From: Akkermansia sp.
GTDB taxonomy: Bacteria > Verrucomicrobiota > Verrucomicrobiia > Verrucomicrobiales > Akkermansiaceae
Reading direction: 5' to 3'
Assembly: GCA_030523775.1 (NCBI GenBank)
Contig: JAUNHW010000007.1
Span: 1 to 64,000 of the forward strand
Length of the DNA stretch: 64,000 bases
Shown here in pieces: positions 32,809 to 41,049 of this stretch (position 1 is its first letter; each line of letters begins with the position of its first letter). A model generated the notes under the pieces. That model saw nothing but the letters and a program-made list of their open reading frames with translations. It was not told the origin of the DNA and did no database searches. The position numbers and the translations under genes are program-made.

Positions 32809-34062
32809 GTGAAAGCAATGGCGTGTGCAGCGTTGGCGGCGGCGGCCGCAGCCCTGGCGGGCTGCAGCCTCTCCAAGCACATTCAAAGGGCCTCCGACAA
32901 GACGGAGGCGCAGTACGCCGCCATCACCACGTGGGACAAGCTGCCGGTGCGCACCATCTCCTGGAACCAGGCCATCGCCATGATGCGCACCAGCAACACG
33001 GAAATCATGAGCGCCCGCAACAATATCACGCATGCGGACCGCGAAACCCTGCGCGTGTACACGGACCTCATCCCCACTGCCTCCTACTACGCCTATATGA
33101 CCAAGAGCCTGGAGGATTTGGCGCACCAGTGGAACGGCAGCGACCTGACCAACAATTTCAACGTGAACTTCTTCCTGCCCACGCTCACGCAGCTGCCGTA
33201 CCGCGTGTACGCCAACAAGGTGAGCGCCTTTGCCGCCGTGAAAGCCATGGAGGGCGCGGAGCGCGAGGCCGTATCCAAACTCTACCAGGCGGTGCGCAAG
33301 CGCGAGCTCGCCATGAAGCTGCGCGAGCTGGATTCCCAAGCGCCGGCCGATGGCACCGCCACCGCCACGCAGACCTCCGCAGAGCAAACGAAGCAGGACC
33401 TGGACTACCACCAGAGCGTGGCCAGGCTGCTGGGCAATGCAGAGGCCCGCTGGAACATACTGCCGGAAACCATGCCGCGGCTCAACTGGAACGACTACCG
33501 CCACCGCCTGGCCCGCCTGGACCAGCTGGTGCTCCTGAAGTTCGTGCTGGACCTGGAGCGTGCGCGCATGGAGCAGTACAGCATTGCCCTGAATTACCTG
33601 CCCACCATCAACACCAGCCTCTACAGCCCATCCCTCTTCAGCTCCAGCGGCGGCACCTACTCCGGAGCCTTCCTCAGCAGCAAGGACACGCGGCTCAACC
33701 TCAGCATCAGCTATACCATCGACACGCGCCTCAGCATCTGGAACCGCTACAGCGACAGCAAGGAACGCTACGCCCTGGCCAAGAAAAAGGTGGAGGCGGA
33801 CATGCGCGAGCACAAGAGCAAGATCGAGGCCCTGCGCTCCAGCGTGGACGAGTACGAGCACTGGAAAAGCTACATGGCCAAGCGCATGGACTTTGTGCGC
33901 AGCTCCCCCGCGGAAAGCGCAGAGGCCGCGCTGGAACGCAACAAAACCATTCTGGACATGAAGCGCGAGCTCATCAAGCAGGAACAGGAAGCCGTGGAGA
34001 CAGAGTGCGCCATCATCGTGGAATACGGCATGCCCGGCCTCACCCCCATGAAGTTCGATTGA
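32809..34062 (+). CDS. TolC-family outer-membrane efflux lipoprotein
   Basis: The 417-residue protein has a lipoprotein signal (AMACAALAAAAAALAGCS) and a long alpha-helical body with coiled-coil heptads (TEAQYAAITT..., ERARMEQYSIALNYL, KERYALAKKKVEADMREHKS). This is the layout of TolC/OprM-type channels that partner with RND or MFP export systems. The two-fold internal repeat of the family is suggested by similar helices in each half, though the match is loose. No efflux pump or adaptor gene is adjacent. Start GTG 32809 is set by the promoter. Confidence 0.7.
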   Translation: MKAMACAALAAAAAALAGCSLSKHIQRASDKTEAQYAAITTWDKLPVRTISWNQAIAMMRTSNTEIMSARNNITHADRETLRVYTDLIPTASYYAYMTKSLEDLAHQWNGSDLTNNFNVNFFLPTLTQLPYRVYANKVSAFAAVKAMEGAEREAVSKLYQAVRKRELAMKLRELDSQAPADGTATATQTSAEQTKQDLDYHQSVARLLGNAEARWNILPETMPRLNWNDYRHRLARLDQLVLLKFVLDLERARMEQYSIALNYLPTINTSLYSPSLFSSSGGTYSGAFLSSKDTRLNLSISYTIDTRLSIWNRYSDSKERYALAKKKVEADMREHKSKIEALRSSVDEYEHWKSYMAKRMDFVRSSPAESAEAALERNKTILDMKRELIKQEQEAVETECAIIVEYGMPGLTPMKFD

Positions 34063-34072
34063 TTGCGCCGCC

Positions 34073-34711
34073 ATGCAGATGCTCCCAGACTGCCTGCGCC
34101 TCTACCTGGTGACGGATGCCCCGGAACGCTGCCGCCACGGGCTGCAGGAAACCGTGCGCCGCGCCATTGCCGGCGGGGTCACCCTGGTGCAGTACCGCCG
34201 CGAGCACGCGGACCGCGCCACCATGCTGCAGGAGGCCGCGCAGCTGCGCACCCTCACCCGCGCGGCGGGAATCCCCCTCATTGTGAACAATGACGTGCGG
34301 CTCGCCCTAGAGGTGGAGGCGGACGGCGTGCACGTGGGCCAGCGCGATATGCCGCCCGCGCAGGCGCGCCGCCTCATCGGCCGGGGGATGGTGCTCGGGC
34401 TCTCCGTGAGCAATGCAGAAGAGATGCGCGCCGTGGACCCCGCACTGGTGGACTATGTGGGCTGCGGCCCCGTGTTCCCCACCGCCAGCAAGGGAGACGC
34501 CGCGCCCGCCGTGGGCACGGATGGCTGGGCCCGCCTGGCCGCGCTGTGCCCCCTGCCCCTCGTGGCCATCGGCGGCATCAACGCCGCGCGCGCGCGGGCC
34601 ATCCGCGCCGCCGGGCGGTGCAATGGCGTGGCCGTGGTCTCCGCCATCTGCGGCGCACAGAACCCGGAAACCGCCGCCGCGGAACTCCTCCAAGCCCTCA
34701 TGCAACCATGA
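34073..34711 (+). CDS. thiE: thiamine-phosphate synthase
   Basis: The protein has 212 residues. It joins the pyrimidine and thiazole phosphates of thiamine. Family motifs: LVQYRRE (usually QxREK; the Lys position is changed), PLIVNNDVRLALEVEADGVHVGQRD, DYVGCGPVFPTASK and VAIGGINAAR. It ends in an ATGA overlap with thiM, so the two are coupled. Confidence 0.88.
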   Translation: MQMLPDCLRLYLVTDAPERCRHGLQETVRRAIAGGVTLVQYRREHADRATMLQEAAQLRTLTRAAGIPLIVNNDVRLALEVEADGVHVGQRDMPPAQARRLIGRGMVLGLSVSNAEEMRAVDPALVDYVGCGPVFPTASKGDAAPAVGTDGWARLAALCPLPLVAIGGINAARARAIRAAGRCNGVAVVSAICGAQNPETAAAELLQALMQP

Positions 34712-35532
34712 ACGCAGACCTTTCCCAAATCCGCCGCACCGCAGCCGCCGTGCTCGCGGAAATACGCACCGTGCATCCCGTGGTGCTCTCCCTCACCAAC
34801 AGCGTGGCCCAGCAAATCACCGCCAACATGCTGCTGGCCGTGGGCGCCGCACCCGTGATGCTCAAAGACAGGAGCGAGGTGGAAAACCTGATGGACGCCG
34901 GCTGCGGCGGCATGCTGCTCAACCTGGGCACACTCTCCGCCGGCCAGGCCGTGCACATGCTGGATGCCGCCAAGGCCGCCCACGAGCGCGGCGTGCCCTG
35001 GGTGCTGGACCCCGTGGCCGTGGGCTCCCTGGAATTCCGCACCGCCCTCTGCAGGGACCTCTTGAAAAGCTACCCCTCCATCATCCGCGGAAACGCCTCC
35101 GAAATCATGGCCCTGGCCGGATACGCCCCCTCCGCCCGCGGTACGGATGCCACCGTCTCCAGCGCAGACGCCGTGCAGCCCGCGCAGGAATTGGCCGCTG
35201 AAACCCGGGCCGTGGTGCTTGTTACGGGAGAGGTGGACTACGTGACGGACGGCACCGCCCTGCACGCCATCCGCAGCGGCCACCCGCTCATGACCCGCGT
35301 GGCAGGCGTGGGCTGCGGCCTGGGCGCGCTCTGCGCCGCATGCCTGGCTTGCGCGCCAAGCGCGGTGGAGGCCGCCGTGGCCGCCTCCTGCATCCTGGGG
35401 GATGCCGGCTTGCGCGCCGCCCGCCGCGCAGACACCGTGGGCTCCTTCGCCACCGCCCTGCTGGACGAGCTGGACCGCCCCTCCACGGGAAGCGCAGGCA
35501 CCAAAAAGCCGCGCCCGAAGGCGCGGCTCTAG
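34708..35532 (+). CDS. thiM: hydroxyethylthiazole kinase
   Basis: The protein has 274 residues and the ribokinase-like ThiM signatures: LTNSVAQQITANMLLAVGA, MLLNLGTLSAGQ, WVLDPVAVGSLEFR and the anion hole VAGVGCGLGALCAA. It phosphorylates the thiazole alcohol so that ThiE can use it, a salvage route. Start ATG 34708 overlaps the thiE stop. The last residues (TKKPRPKARL) are encoded by a GC-rich hairpin at 35507-35528. Confidence 0.9.
   Translation: MNADLSQIRRTAAAVLAEIRTVHPVVLSLTNSVAQQITANMLLAVGAAPVMLKDRSEVENLMDAGCGGMLLNLGTLSAGQAVHMLDAAKAAHERGVPWVLDPVAVGSLEFRTALCRDLLKSYPSIIRGNASEIMALAGYAPSARGTDATVSSADAVQPAQELAAETRAVVLVTGEVDYVTDGTALHAIRSGHPLMTRVAGVGCGLGALCAACLACAPSAVEAAVAASCILGDAGLRAARRADTVGSFATALLDELDRPSTGSAGTKKPRPKARL
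35507..35528 (+). terminator. hairpin at the end of the thiM coding region
   Basis: AGCCGCGCC (35507-35515), loop CGAA, and GGCGCGGCT (35520-35528) form a perfect 9-bp stem that ends just before the TAG. No T-run; the coding sequence itself forms the hairpin. Confidence 0.45.
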
Positions 35533-35569
35533 GAATACGTCCAGCCACCCGGGCAAAAGTGATTTTTGC

Positions 35570-35597
35570 TTGAAAAGGGGGAGGGGTTGGGTAGAAT
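35570..35597 (+). promoter_or_regulatory. promoter of the small lipoprotein gene
   Basis: TTGAAA (35570-35575) and TAGAAT (35592-35597) are 16 bases apart. GAAGGGA at 35603-35609 gives a Shine-Dalgarno-like site for ATG 35617, unlike the near-leaderless genes. Confidence 0.5.
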
Positions 35598-35616
35598 GGG
35601 CGCGAAGGGATACAAA

Positions 35617-36075
35617 ATGAAAACCGCCATCCTCAACACCGCAATCGTCTTGGCCGCCGGGTGGGTGCTCGGCGCATGCGCGCAGGGCAACGGTGCGCTC
35701 AGCCAGGGGGCCGTGCGCGCCACACTGGCCGCCCAAACGCTCATGGTTACCCCCGCCACGCCGGAATGGGTGCAGCAGGGCAGCGAGCAGCACAAGCTGG
35801 GCGATGCGGAACGCACGCAGCTGCGCAGCCTGCTCAAGGGCGCACAGGTGCGCCACGTGCCGGATTCCATGTACCGCTCCGCAGAGGAGGGCAACCGCTC
35901 CGATTCTTCCGACCGCGTCTTCTACATTTACGGCAGCAACGGCCAGTGTCTGGGCGCGCGCGTTGTTGACCAGCGCGTGATGCTGGACGACCTGGACCTG
36001 GACGAGGCGACCCAGCAGCGCCTCTACACCCTGCTGCGGCCGCACCTGAGCCGCCTTTTCACCCAACTACCCTGA
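35617..36075 (+). CDS. hypothetical lipoprotein, 152 aa
   Basis: The protein starts with a lipoprotein signal (TAIVLAAGWVLGACAQGN; Cys is the lipidation site). The mature part is small and polar (QQGSEQHKLGDAERTQLRSLL, VFYIYGSNGQCLGARVVDQ) and reminds of the minus-strand lipoprotein at 37212, which also has a 'lysine-arginine-free short strands then YIYG/VFY' look, but I recognise no family. It ends in a one-base overlap with the next gene. Confidence 0.65.
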   Translation: MKTAILNTAIVLAAGWVLGACAQGNGALSQGAVRATLAAQTLMVTPATPEWVQQGSEQHKLGDAERTQLRSLLKGAQVRHVPDSMYRSAEEGNRSDSSDRVFYIYGSNGQCLGARVVDQRVMLDDLDLDEATQQRLYTLLRPHLSRLFTQLP

Positions 36076-36626
36076 TGGCAGGCAACGCGCCAGCGTGGGA
36101 GCTGCTGGATGCCGCGGCTGCAGAGTTGTCCGCCATGCAGCCGGATATCCGCGGCAGCGTGCACCCGCAAGCCACGGTGGCAGGCGTGCTGCAGCTGGGG
36201 GAGGGTTCCTCTGTTTTGCCCGGCACGGTGATAGAGGGGCATGTGCGCATTGGCCGCAACTGCACGGTGGGTCCGCACGCCTATATCCGCGGCTGCACGG
36301 TGATTGAGGACAACTGCCGCATAGGCCACGCGGTGGAGGTGAAGAGCAGCATCATCCGCTGCGGCACCTCCGTGGCGCACCTGGCCTACGTGGGTGATTC
36401 CATTCTGGAGGAGGATGTGAATCTGGGCGGCGGCTGCATTTGCTCCAATTTCCGGCACGATGCCGGGAACATCCGCATGCCGCACGGCGGTGTGCTCACG
36501 GAGAGCGGGCGCAACAAACTGGGCTGCGTCATCGGTGCCCATTCACGCATCGGCTGCAACTGCACCATCCTGCCGGGGCGCATATTGCCGCCCCACACCA
36601 CCACCCGCCCCGGAAGCGTGGTTTGA
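36075..36626 (+). CDS. left-handed beta-helix acyl/nucleotidyltransferase-like protein
   Basis: The protein has 183 residues and is mostly hexapeptide repeats (VHPQATVAGVLQLGEGS, VIEGHVRIGRNCTVG, CTVIEDNCRIG). The segment LAYVGDSILEEDVNLGGGC resembles the GlmU acetyltransferase domain (HLSYLGDAEIG..VNIGAGT). No uridyltransferase domain is present, so it is probably a stand-alone acetyltransferase or sugar-nucleotide binding protein. Its ATG overlaps the preceding stop (TGATG). Confidence 0.75.
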   Translation: MAGNAPAWELLDAAAAELSAMQPDIRGSVHPQATVAGVLQLGEGSSVLPGTVIEGHVRIGRNCTVGPHAYIRGCTVIEDNCRIGHAVEVKSSIIRCGTSVAHLAYVGDSILEEDVNLGGGCICSNFRHDAGNIRMPHGGVLTESGRNKLGCVIGAHSRIGCNCTILPGRILPPHTTTRPGSVV

Positions 36627-36632
36627 TGCCGT

Positions 36633-37025
36633 TCAGCACTGGTAAAGGGCGCGAATGCGGTCGATGAGCGCGAAGGCGTGGGCGTTCATGGCGCGGTAGA
36701 TGCCATACATGCGGCCCAGGTTGTCTGCGGCGTGCTTGGCGAATTCGCGCAGGCTCTGCTCGTTGCGGATATCCAGCAGATGCGTTCCGGAGGCGTCTGT
36801 GGACTTGGCCAGGGCGGATTTGACCAGCAGGCCCACGGCTACGGCAAAGGCCGCCAAGGCGGCGAGCCCCAGCAGGGGCAGGGAGACGCTCTCCCTGACA
36901 AATATCCAGAGCAAGGGCACCCCCACCCCGGAGCCGACAACGGCATTATTCTTCCCCCAAAAGCCAGCGCACCACGTTGATATGGCGGGGTCGGTGATGT
37001 ACAATGTACAAAGGACAATGTACAA
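36633..37025 (-). CDS. hypothetical membrane protein, about 100-130 aa
   Basis: The C-terminal 90 residues look real: one membrane segment (SLPLLGLAALAAFAVAVGLLV) and an acidic helical end (LREFAKHAADNLGRMYGIYRAMN). The start is uncertain. The longest frame opens with a TTG inside the period-7 repeat at 36998-37025 and translates it (YIVLCTLYIT), so the true start may be downstream at a GTG. No known domain. Confidence 0.5.
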   Translation of the reverse strand: MYIVLCTLYITDPAISTWCAGFWGKNNAVVGSGVGVPLLWIFVRESVSLPLLGLAALAAFAVAVGLLVKSALAKSTDASGTHLLDIRNEQSLREFAKHAADNLGRMYGIYRAMNAHAFALIDRIRALYQC

Positions 37026-37030
37026 AGTAA
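36998..37030. repeat. period-7 TGTACAA repeat
   Basis: The units TGTACAA-TGTACAA-AGGACAA-TGTACAA-AGTAAAG run from 36998. This is the same style of AT-rich period-7 repeat as at 46400 (TTTACAA) and the 25-mers at 12231/14284. The 37031-37211 region holds no gene; it has a GC-rich GCGCGCC run and two 13-base direct repeats AAGTTTTTTCAGT (37143-37155, 37182-37194). Confidence 0.6.
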
Positions 37031-37211
37031 AGGTTCGCGCGCCCGTTGGCGCGAAGGATTACATGTTTCATCTGGCTTGAGGAAAACGGCACTTCACCAT
37101 CTTCTGCGTTGATAATACAATACACTACATCCCCTTTGCCAAAAGTTTTTTCAGTATAATGAAAAAAAATCGAGAAACGAGAAGTTTTTTCAGTGGGAGG
37201 GTGTGCGGCCC

Positions 37212-37781
37212 TTACTTTTTCCCGTCCTTCCGCAGCTGCTGCAGAATCCAATCATGCTTGGCGAGGGCGTGCCAGCGCGCGGCATCGGCATTCGGCAGGG
37301 CGCACCAGCACATAAAGGCATAGCCGTCCATGCTGACACAGCTGTGTCCGGCGACTTTGGGGTAGGAAACACGCTGAACAGTGCCGTCCGGCATGGTGAA
37401 AAGCATATATATGATAAATGCGGGGTCGAAGGCGGCGCAATTGTCGTCCTTCACAGGCTCTATTTTGAGGATGAGGCTGAGCAGTTCCGCCTTCTCCGCC
37501 CGGGAGAGCGGAATCTCCCTGTTTTCGATACCGGAGACCCCGCAATCGCTGAAGACCAGCCGCACATCCGTGCAAGAGCGTGCGAGCGCCTGCAAATTGT
37601 CCACGAACTTGCGGCTTGAACGCGCCTTTTCCGCATCCTCTGTGGGCGTGTACTGCCCTTTGCGTATATAGCGGTCATTCACTCTTGGGGTGTCGGAAGC
37701 CTGGCCGCCTGAACACTGGGCAAGAAACAGCGAGACGCAGGCACATGCCAATATGTATCCGTATGGTTGGTGTTTCATCAT
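37212..37781 (-). CDS. hypothetical lipoprotein, 189 aa
   Basis: The protein has a lipoprotein signal (YGYILACACVSLFLAQCSGG; Cys is the lipidation site). The mature part has KARSSRKFVDNLQALARS, LVFSDCGVSGIENREIPLS and a final AALPNADAARWHALAKHDW-like end. It resembles no family I can name. ATG 37781 has GGGGGTAGAG upstream, a Shine-Dalgarno site; the TTG at 37802 is rejected. AT-rich direct repeats follow at its 3' side. Confidence 0.65.
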   Translation of the reverse strand: MMKHQPYGYILACACVSLFLAQCSGGQASDTPRVNDRYIRKGQYTPTEDAEKARSSRKFVDNLQALARSCTDVRLVFSDCGVSGIENREIPLSRAEKAELLSLILKIEPVKDDNCAAFDPAFIIYMLFTMPDGTVQRVSYPKVAGHSCVSMDGYAFMCWCALPNADAARWHALAKHDWILQQLRKDGKK

Positions 37782-37851
37782 TTCTCTACCCCCTTTAAGC
37801 AACTTTCCGCCCGAATTGTCAAAAAAAAAAGAAAAAATCCGTCAATCTCCA

Positions 37852-38751
37852 TTATTTGCGGCGTCTTGCGGCCAGGGCGGCAAGTGCCAGCAGGGGGAGG
37901 GTGGTGGGCTCCGGGACGGGGTATGGGAAGCCGAGGAAGGAGGCGCCGAGGATGTACATGTCGTCCCCGTACCAGGGCAACTCGTCTACGATGAAGGAGG
38001 TGATTCCGAGGACCGGGGTGGGGTCCAGGGTTCCGGGCACGGTGGCTTCGATGAGCTCCACGTTGGCGGAGAAGATTTGGGGCACGTCGAACGCGGTGCG
38101 CAGGGTGTCGTCGTCGGAATCCGTGAGGTAGAGGGTAAGGGGCATGCCGGTTGCATCATCGAAGACGCCGCCCCACAGGGTGGCGGCGTGCACGGTCTCG
38201 TCCCCGCCGAGGATGAGGGAGAGGGGGCGGCCGGATTCCAGCACGTCGCGCAGCTTGAGGGCGAGCACCTGCGCATCCACACCCTCATCCGCCATGGTGA
38301 TGGGTTGCGGAATCAGCGACAGGCCCTCTTCCGTGGTGAGCACGTCATCCATGACGGCATGGCGGTAGTACCCGCCCCTGCCCTTGCCGTATTCGGTCAG
38401 GGGCGGCTCCGGAACGGGGAACAGGTCCAGGAAATACCATTCCATGCCGTAGAACGCATTGCCCGGGGCGTCCTCGAAAGAATCCCGCAGCAGGTGCCAC
38501 ACGGCATCCGGCTCCCGCAGGGCGGTGTCCACGCCGCTTTTCTCCATGATGTCGGCATGCTCGCGCTGCCACCAGTCGATGATGTTCGCGGCGGATGCCG
38601 CCCAGCACATTTCGCGGTCCGCGTCCTCCGGGTCGAAGGACTTGTTGGCATCGTACCATCCCTGCTCCGCGGAGACACCGGCGGCCCAGTATTCCGCGGC
38701 CGCCAACGGCGGCAACAGGCACGCCAACAGGGCTGTGAAGAGGCTTTTCAT
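37852..38751 (-). CDS. IdeS/Mac-family cysteine protease with PEP-CTERM tail
   Basis: The protein has 299 residues: signal peptide (MKSLFTALLACLLPPLAAAE), a protease domain and the tail VPEPTTLPLLALAALAARRRK. The IdeS triad is visible: Cys49 in REMCWAASAANIIDWWQ, His188 in VHAATLWGGVFD and the Asp in TLYLTDSDDDT (about 211). IdeS of streptococci cuts IgG at the hinge; distant homologues may have other targets. The PEP-CTERM tail would display it on the surface. Its ATG overlaps the mrp stop by one base, so it is the last gene of a long minus-strand run. Confidence 0.75.
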   Translation of the reverse strand: MKSLFTALLACLLPPLAAAEYWAAGVSAEQGWYDANKSFDPEDADREMCWAASAANIIDWWQREHADIMEKSGVDTALREPDAVWHLLRDSFEDAPGNAFYGMEWYFLDLFPVPEPPLTEYGKGRGGYYRHAVMDDVLTTEEGLSLIPQPITMADEGVDAQVLALKLRDVLESGRPLSLILGGDETVHAATLWGGVFDDATGMPLTLYLTDSDDDTLRTAFDVPQIFSANVELIEATVPGTLDPTPVLGITSFIVDELPWYGDDMYILGASFLGFPYPVPEPTTLPLLALAALAARRRK

Positions 38752-39827
38752 TATTCTCCCAGCACGCTGGCGAGCATCTGGCCGATGCCGTGGAAGGCTG
38801 CGGCCACGCGGTTCTGGCCGGGGTCCTCCAGGGCCACGGGGTGGCCTTCGTCGCCGCAGGAGCGGGTGCCGATGTCCAGCGGAACCTTGCCGAGCAGGGG
38901 CACGCCGAGCTTCTGGGCCTCGCGCTCGCCGCCGCCCTCGCCGAAGATGTTGTAGACCAAACCGTCGCTGGGGCAGACGAAGTAGCTCATGTTCTCGATG
39001 ATGCCGAGGATGGGGGTGTTGACGCGCTGGAAGAGGCCCACGGCCTTGCGGGCATCGATGAGCGCGACCTCTTGCGGGGTGGTGACGATAACGGCGCCCG
39101 CCAGGTCCACGGTCTGCACGATGGTGAGCTGGATGTCGCCCGTGCCCGGGGGCATGTCCAGGATGAGGAAGTCCAGGCCGCCCCAGTCCACATCCCGCAG
39201 GAACTGCTGCACGTAGCGGGTGGCGAGCGGGCCGCGCACGGCCACGGGAGAGGCCTCGTCGATCATCAGGCCCATGGAGAGCAGCTTCACGCCGTGGGCC
39301 TCCACGGGCAGGAACTGCTCCTTGTCGGAGCAGCCGGGGCGCTCCTTGGTGCCGAACATCAGCGCCATGGACGGGCCGTAGATGTCCAAATCCAGCAGGC
39401 CGGTGCGGTAGCCGAGGCGGCTGAGCGCAACGGCCAGGTTGGCGGAGACGGTGCTCTTGCCCACGCCGCCCTTGCCGGATGCCACGGCGATGACGTGCTT
39501 CACGCCGGGCACGCTGGACTTCCAGTCGGCGGGGTCGTCGTTGGGTCCCTTGGCCTTCTTCTGCTCGGGGGCGTGGTGCTCGATGTTGACATCCAGCTTG
39601 GAGAGGCCGGGGAGCTCCTTGATGACGGCCATCACGTTCTCGTAGATGTAGCGGGGGACATCACCGTTGCGGCTCTCCACCACGAGGTCCACCTTGACGT
39701 GTCCCTCCGGTGAGACATCGATGTTCTTGACGAGGCCGAAGGAGACGATATCACGGCTGAAGCCGGGATACTTGACGGTGGTGAGGGCGGCGCGGATGAG
39801 CTCCGGGGTGAGTTTTGAATCAGGCAT
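38751..39827 (-). CDS. mrp: Mrp/NBP35-type iron-sulfur carrier ATPase with MIP18 domain
   Basis: The protein has 358 residues: an N-terminal MIP18/DUF59 domain (about 1-85), then the Mrp P-loop ASGKGGVGKSTVSANLAVAL, LLDLDIYGPSMA and DFLILDMPPGTGD. Mrp/ApbC carries Fe-S clusters to apo-proteins. The C-terminal Cys-x-x-Cys that binds the shared cluster is not complete: VCPSDG has only the first Cys. The protein sits in a run with SufS, which supports an Fe-S role, but cluster binding may differ. Confidence 0.88.
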   Translation of the reverse strand: MPDSKLTPELIRAALTTVKYPGFSRDIVSFGLVKNIDVSPEGHVKVDLVVESRNGDVPRYIYENVMAVIKELPGLSKLDVNIEHHAPEQKKAKGPNDDPADWKSSVPGVKHVIAVASGKGGVGKSTVSANLAVALSRLGYRTGLLDLDIYGPSMALMFGTKERPGCSDKEQFLPVEAHGVKLLSMGLMIDEASPVAVRGPLATRYVQQFLRDVDWGGLDFLILDMPPGTGDIQLTIVQTVDLAGAVIVTTPQEVALIDARKAVGLFQRVNTPILGIIENMSYFVCPSDGLVYNIFGEGGGEREAQKLGVPLLGKVPLDIGTRSCGDEGHPVALEDPGQNRVAAAFHGIGQMLASVLGE

Positions 39828-39833
39828 AGCGTT

Positions 39834-40691
39834 TTACGAATGGGATTTCTTGGAGAAGCGTTTCCAGGGCATGATGATGGATTCCACCACAAAGACGAAA
39901 GCGGAGCAGCACGCGCGGAAAGCGTGGACGAAGGGGTGCAGCAGGCGGCGCAGCCACGGCAGGCGCTCGTACAGCAGGGTGGACGCCACAATGCCGCAAA
40001 TCATGCTGAACTTGAAGATGATGCCCATGTGGAACTCTATGCCGAACTGCTCCAGCGCAAGCTCCGCGCAGAGCACCGCGCCCACGAAACCCACCAGCAG
40101 GAACGCCGTGTAGTTGAGGATGGGGTGCTTCTCTATCACCCCGATGCACCAGCCCGCCACCAGCCGCAGCGCGGCAATGCCGATGAACACGCCGATGCAC
40201 ACCACCCAGATGTGCAGGGCCTCCGGGATTTCCGTGACGTTGTTCACCATGCCCACGGCGGCCACCACGTTGTCCAGCGAGAGGGAGAGATCCATCAGCT
40301 CGATGCTGAGGATGGTCATGAGGAAGGATTTGCCCTGCTTGAGTGCGTGTTTGCCGGAGCCCTCCTCCCTGGGGCGCAGCTGCACGTGCTCGCAGCCCAG
40401 ATAGATGAGATAGGCCGCGCCGAACCACTTGACCCACATGTTGTGCATGAGCCAGGCCACGAGGGCGAGCGCGATGCCGCGGAAGGTGTACGCGCCCACC
40501 AGGCCCCAGCGCAGGGCGGGTTTCTGCTGGCGCTTGGGGAGCTGCGCGGCCATGGCGGCAATGCCCAGCGCATTGTCCACGGAGAGCAGTCCCTCTATCA
40601 GGATGAGGTTGAAGATGACCATGCCGCTGGCGTACAGGAACGCCCCCATATCCGGGATGCTCTGCCACGCGCTGGCGAATTCTTCAAACAT
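39834..40691 (-). CDS. TerC-family integral membrane protein
   Basis: The protein has 285 residues and about eight membrane segments. TerC motifs: LIEGLLSVDNALGIAAMA, ELMDLSLSLDNVVAAVGM and the metal-binding aspartates of SxDN. In tellurite resistance and, more generally, manganese export and metal loading of secreted proteins; which metal is not clear here. The C-terminus has an extra basic stretch (IIMPWKRFSKKSHS). Confidence 0.88.
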   Translation of the reverse strand: MFEEFASAWQSIPDMGAFLYASGMVIFNLILIEGLLSVDNALGIAAMAAQLPKRQQKPALRWGLVGAYTFRGIALALVAWLMHNMWVKWFGAAYLIYLGCEHVQLRPREEGSGKHALKQGKSFLMTILSIELMDLSLSLDNVVAAVGMVNNVTEIPEALHIWVVCIGVFIGIAALRLVAGWCIGVIEKHPILNYTAFLLVGFVGAVLCAELALEQFGIEFHMGIIFKFSMICGIVASTLLYERLPWLRRLLHPFVHAFRACCSAFVFVVESIIMPWKRFSKKSHS

Positions 40692-40706
40692 GGGCGGTAC
40701 GGGAAA

Positions 40707-41030
40707 TCAGGATTGCAGGGATTCCACCAGCGCGGCGGCGCAGCGCACGCACTGTTGGCACGGCACGCGGTTCGCGCCCTTGAGCTCGCGGCAGTGAATG
40801 GCTCCGTTCTCCGCGCGGAAGGCATCGATTATCTGCTGCGCCTTCTCCGGCAGCACGCGCGTGGCACCGTACAGCGCACCGCACATGCCCTCCGGCGCCT
40901 TGCCGCCGCCGCATGCGGCCATTTCGCCCAGCAGGTCCTCCCTGCCGAAAGCGGCGCAGACGGTCTGCGCGCAATTGTAGGAATGGGGGGGCTGGCGGAA
41001 GGAGGCCAATGCTTTTTCTACAGCGTTCAT
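40707..41030 (-). CDS. C_GCAxxG_C_C family redox protein
   Basis: The protein has 107 residues. Cysteines are spaced as in the C_GCAxxG_C_C family: YNCAQTVCAAFG, AACGGGKAPEGMCGALYGA, IHCREL and CQQCVRC. Members are thought to bind an iron-sulfur or other metal cluster. It is 19 bases downstream of sufS and upstream of terC, so Fe-S handling is a plausible theme. ATG 41030 is chosen over a longer frame. Confidence 0.8.
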   Translation of the reverse strand: MNAVEKALASFRQPPHSYNCAQTVCAAFGREDLLGEMAACGGGKAPEGMCGALYGATRVLPEKAQQIIDAFRAENGAIHCRELKGANRVPCQQCVRCAAALVESLQS

Positions 41031-41049
41031 GGCGATTGTATGGGGAAAA

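Noticed and set aside
36946-37251. 101-codon minus-strand frame over the period-7 repeat
   Set aside because: Much of the peptide is a translation of the repeat (YFVHCPLYIVHH), and it overlaps the end of the 37212 lipoprotein gene.
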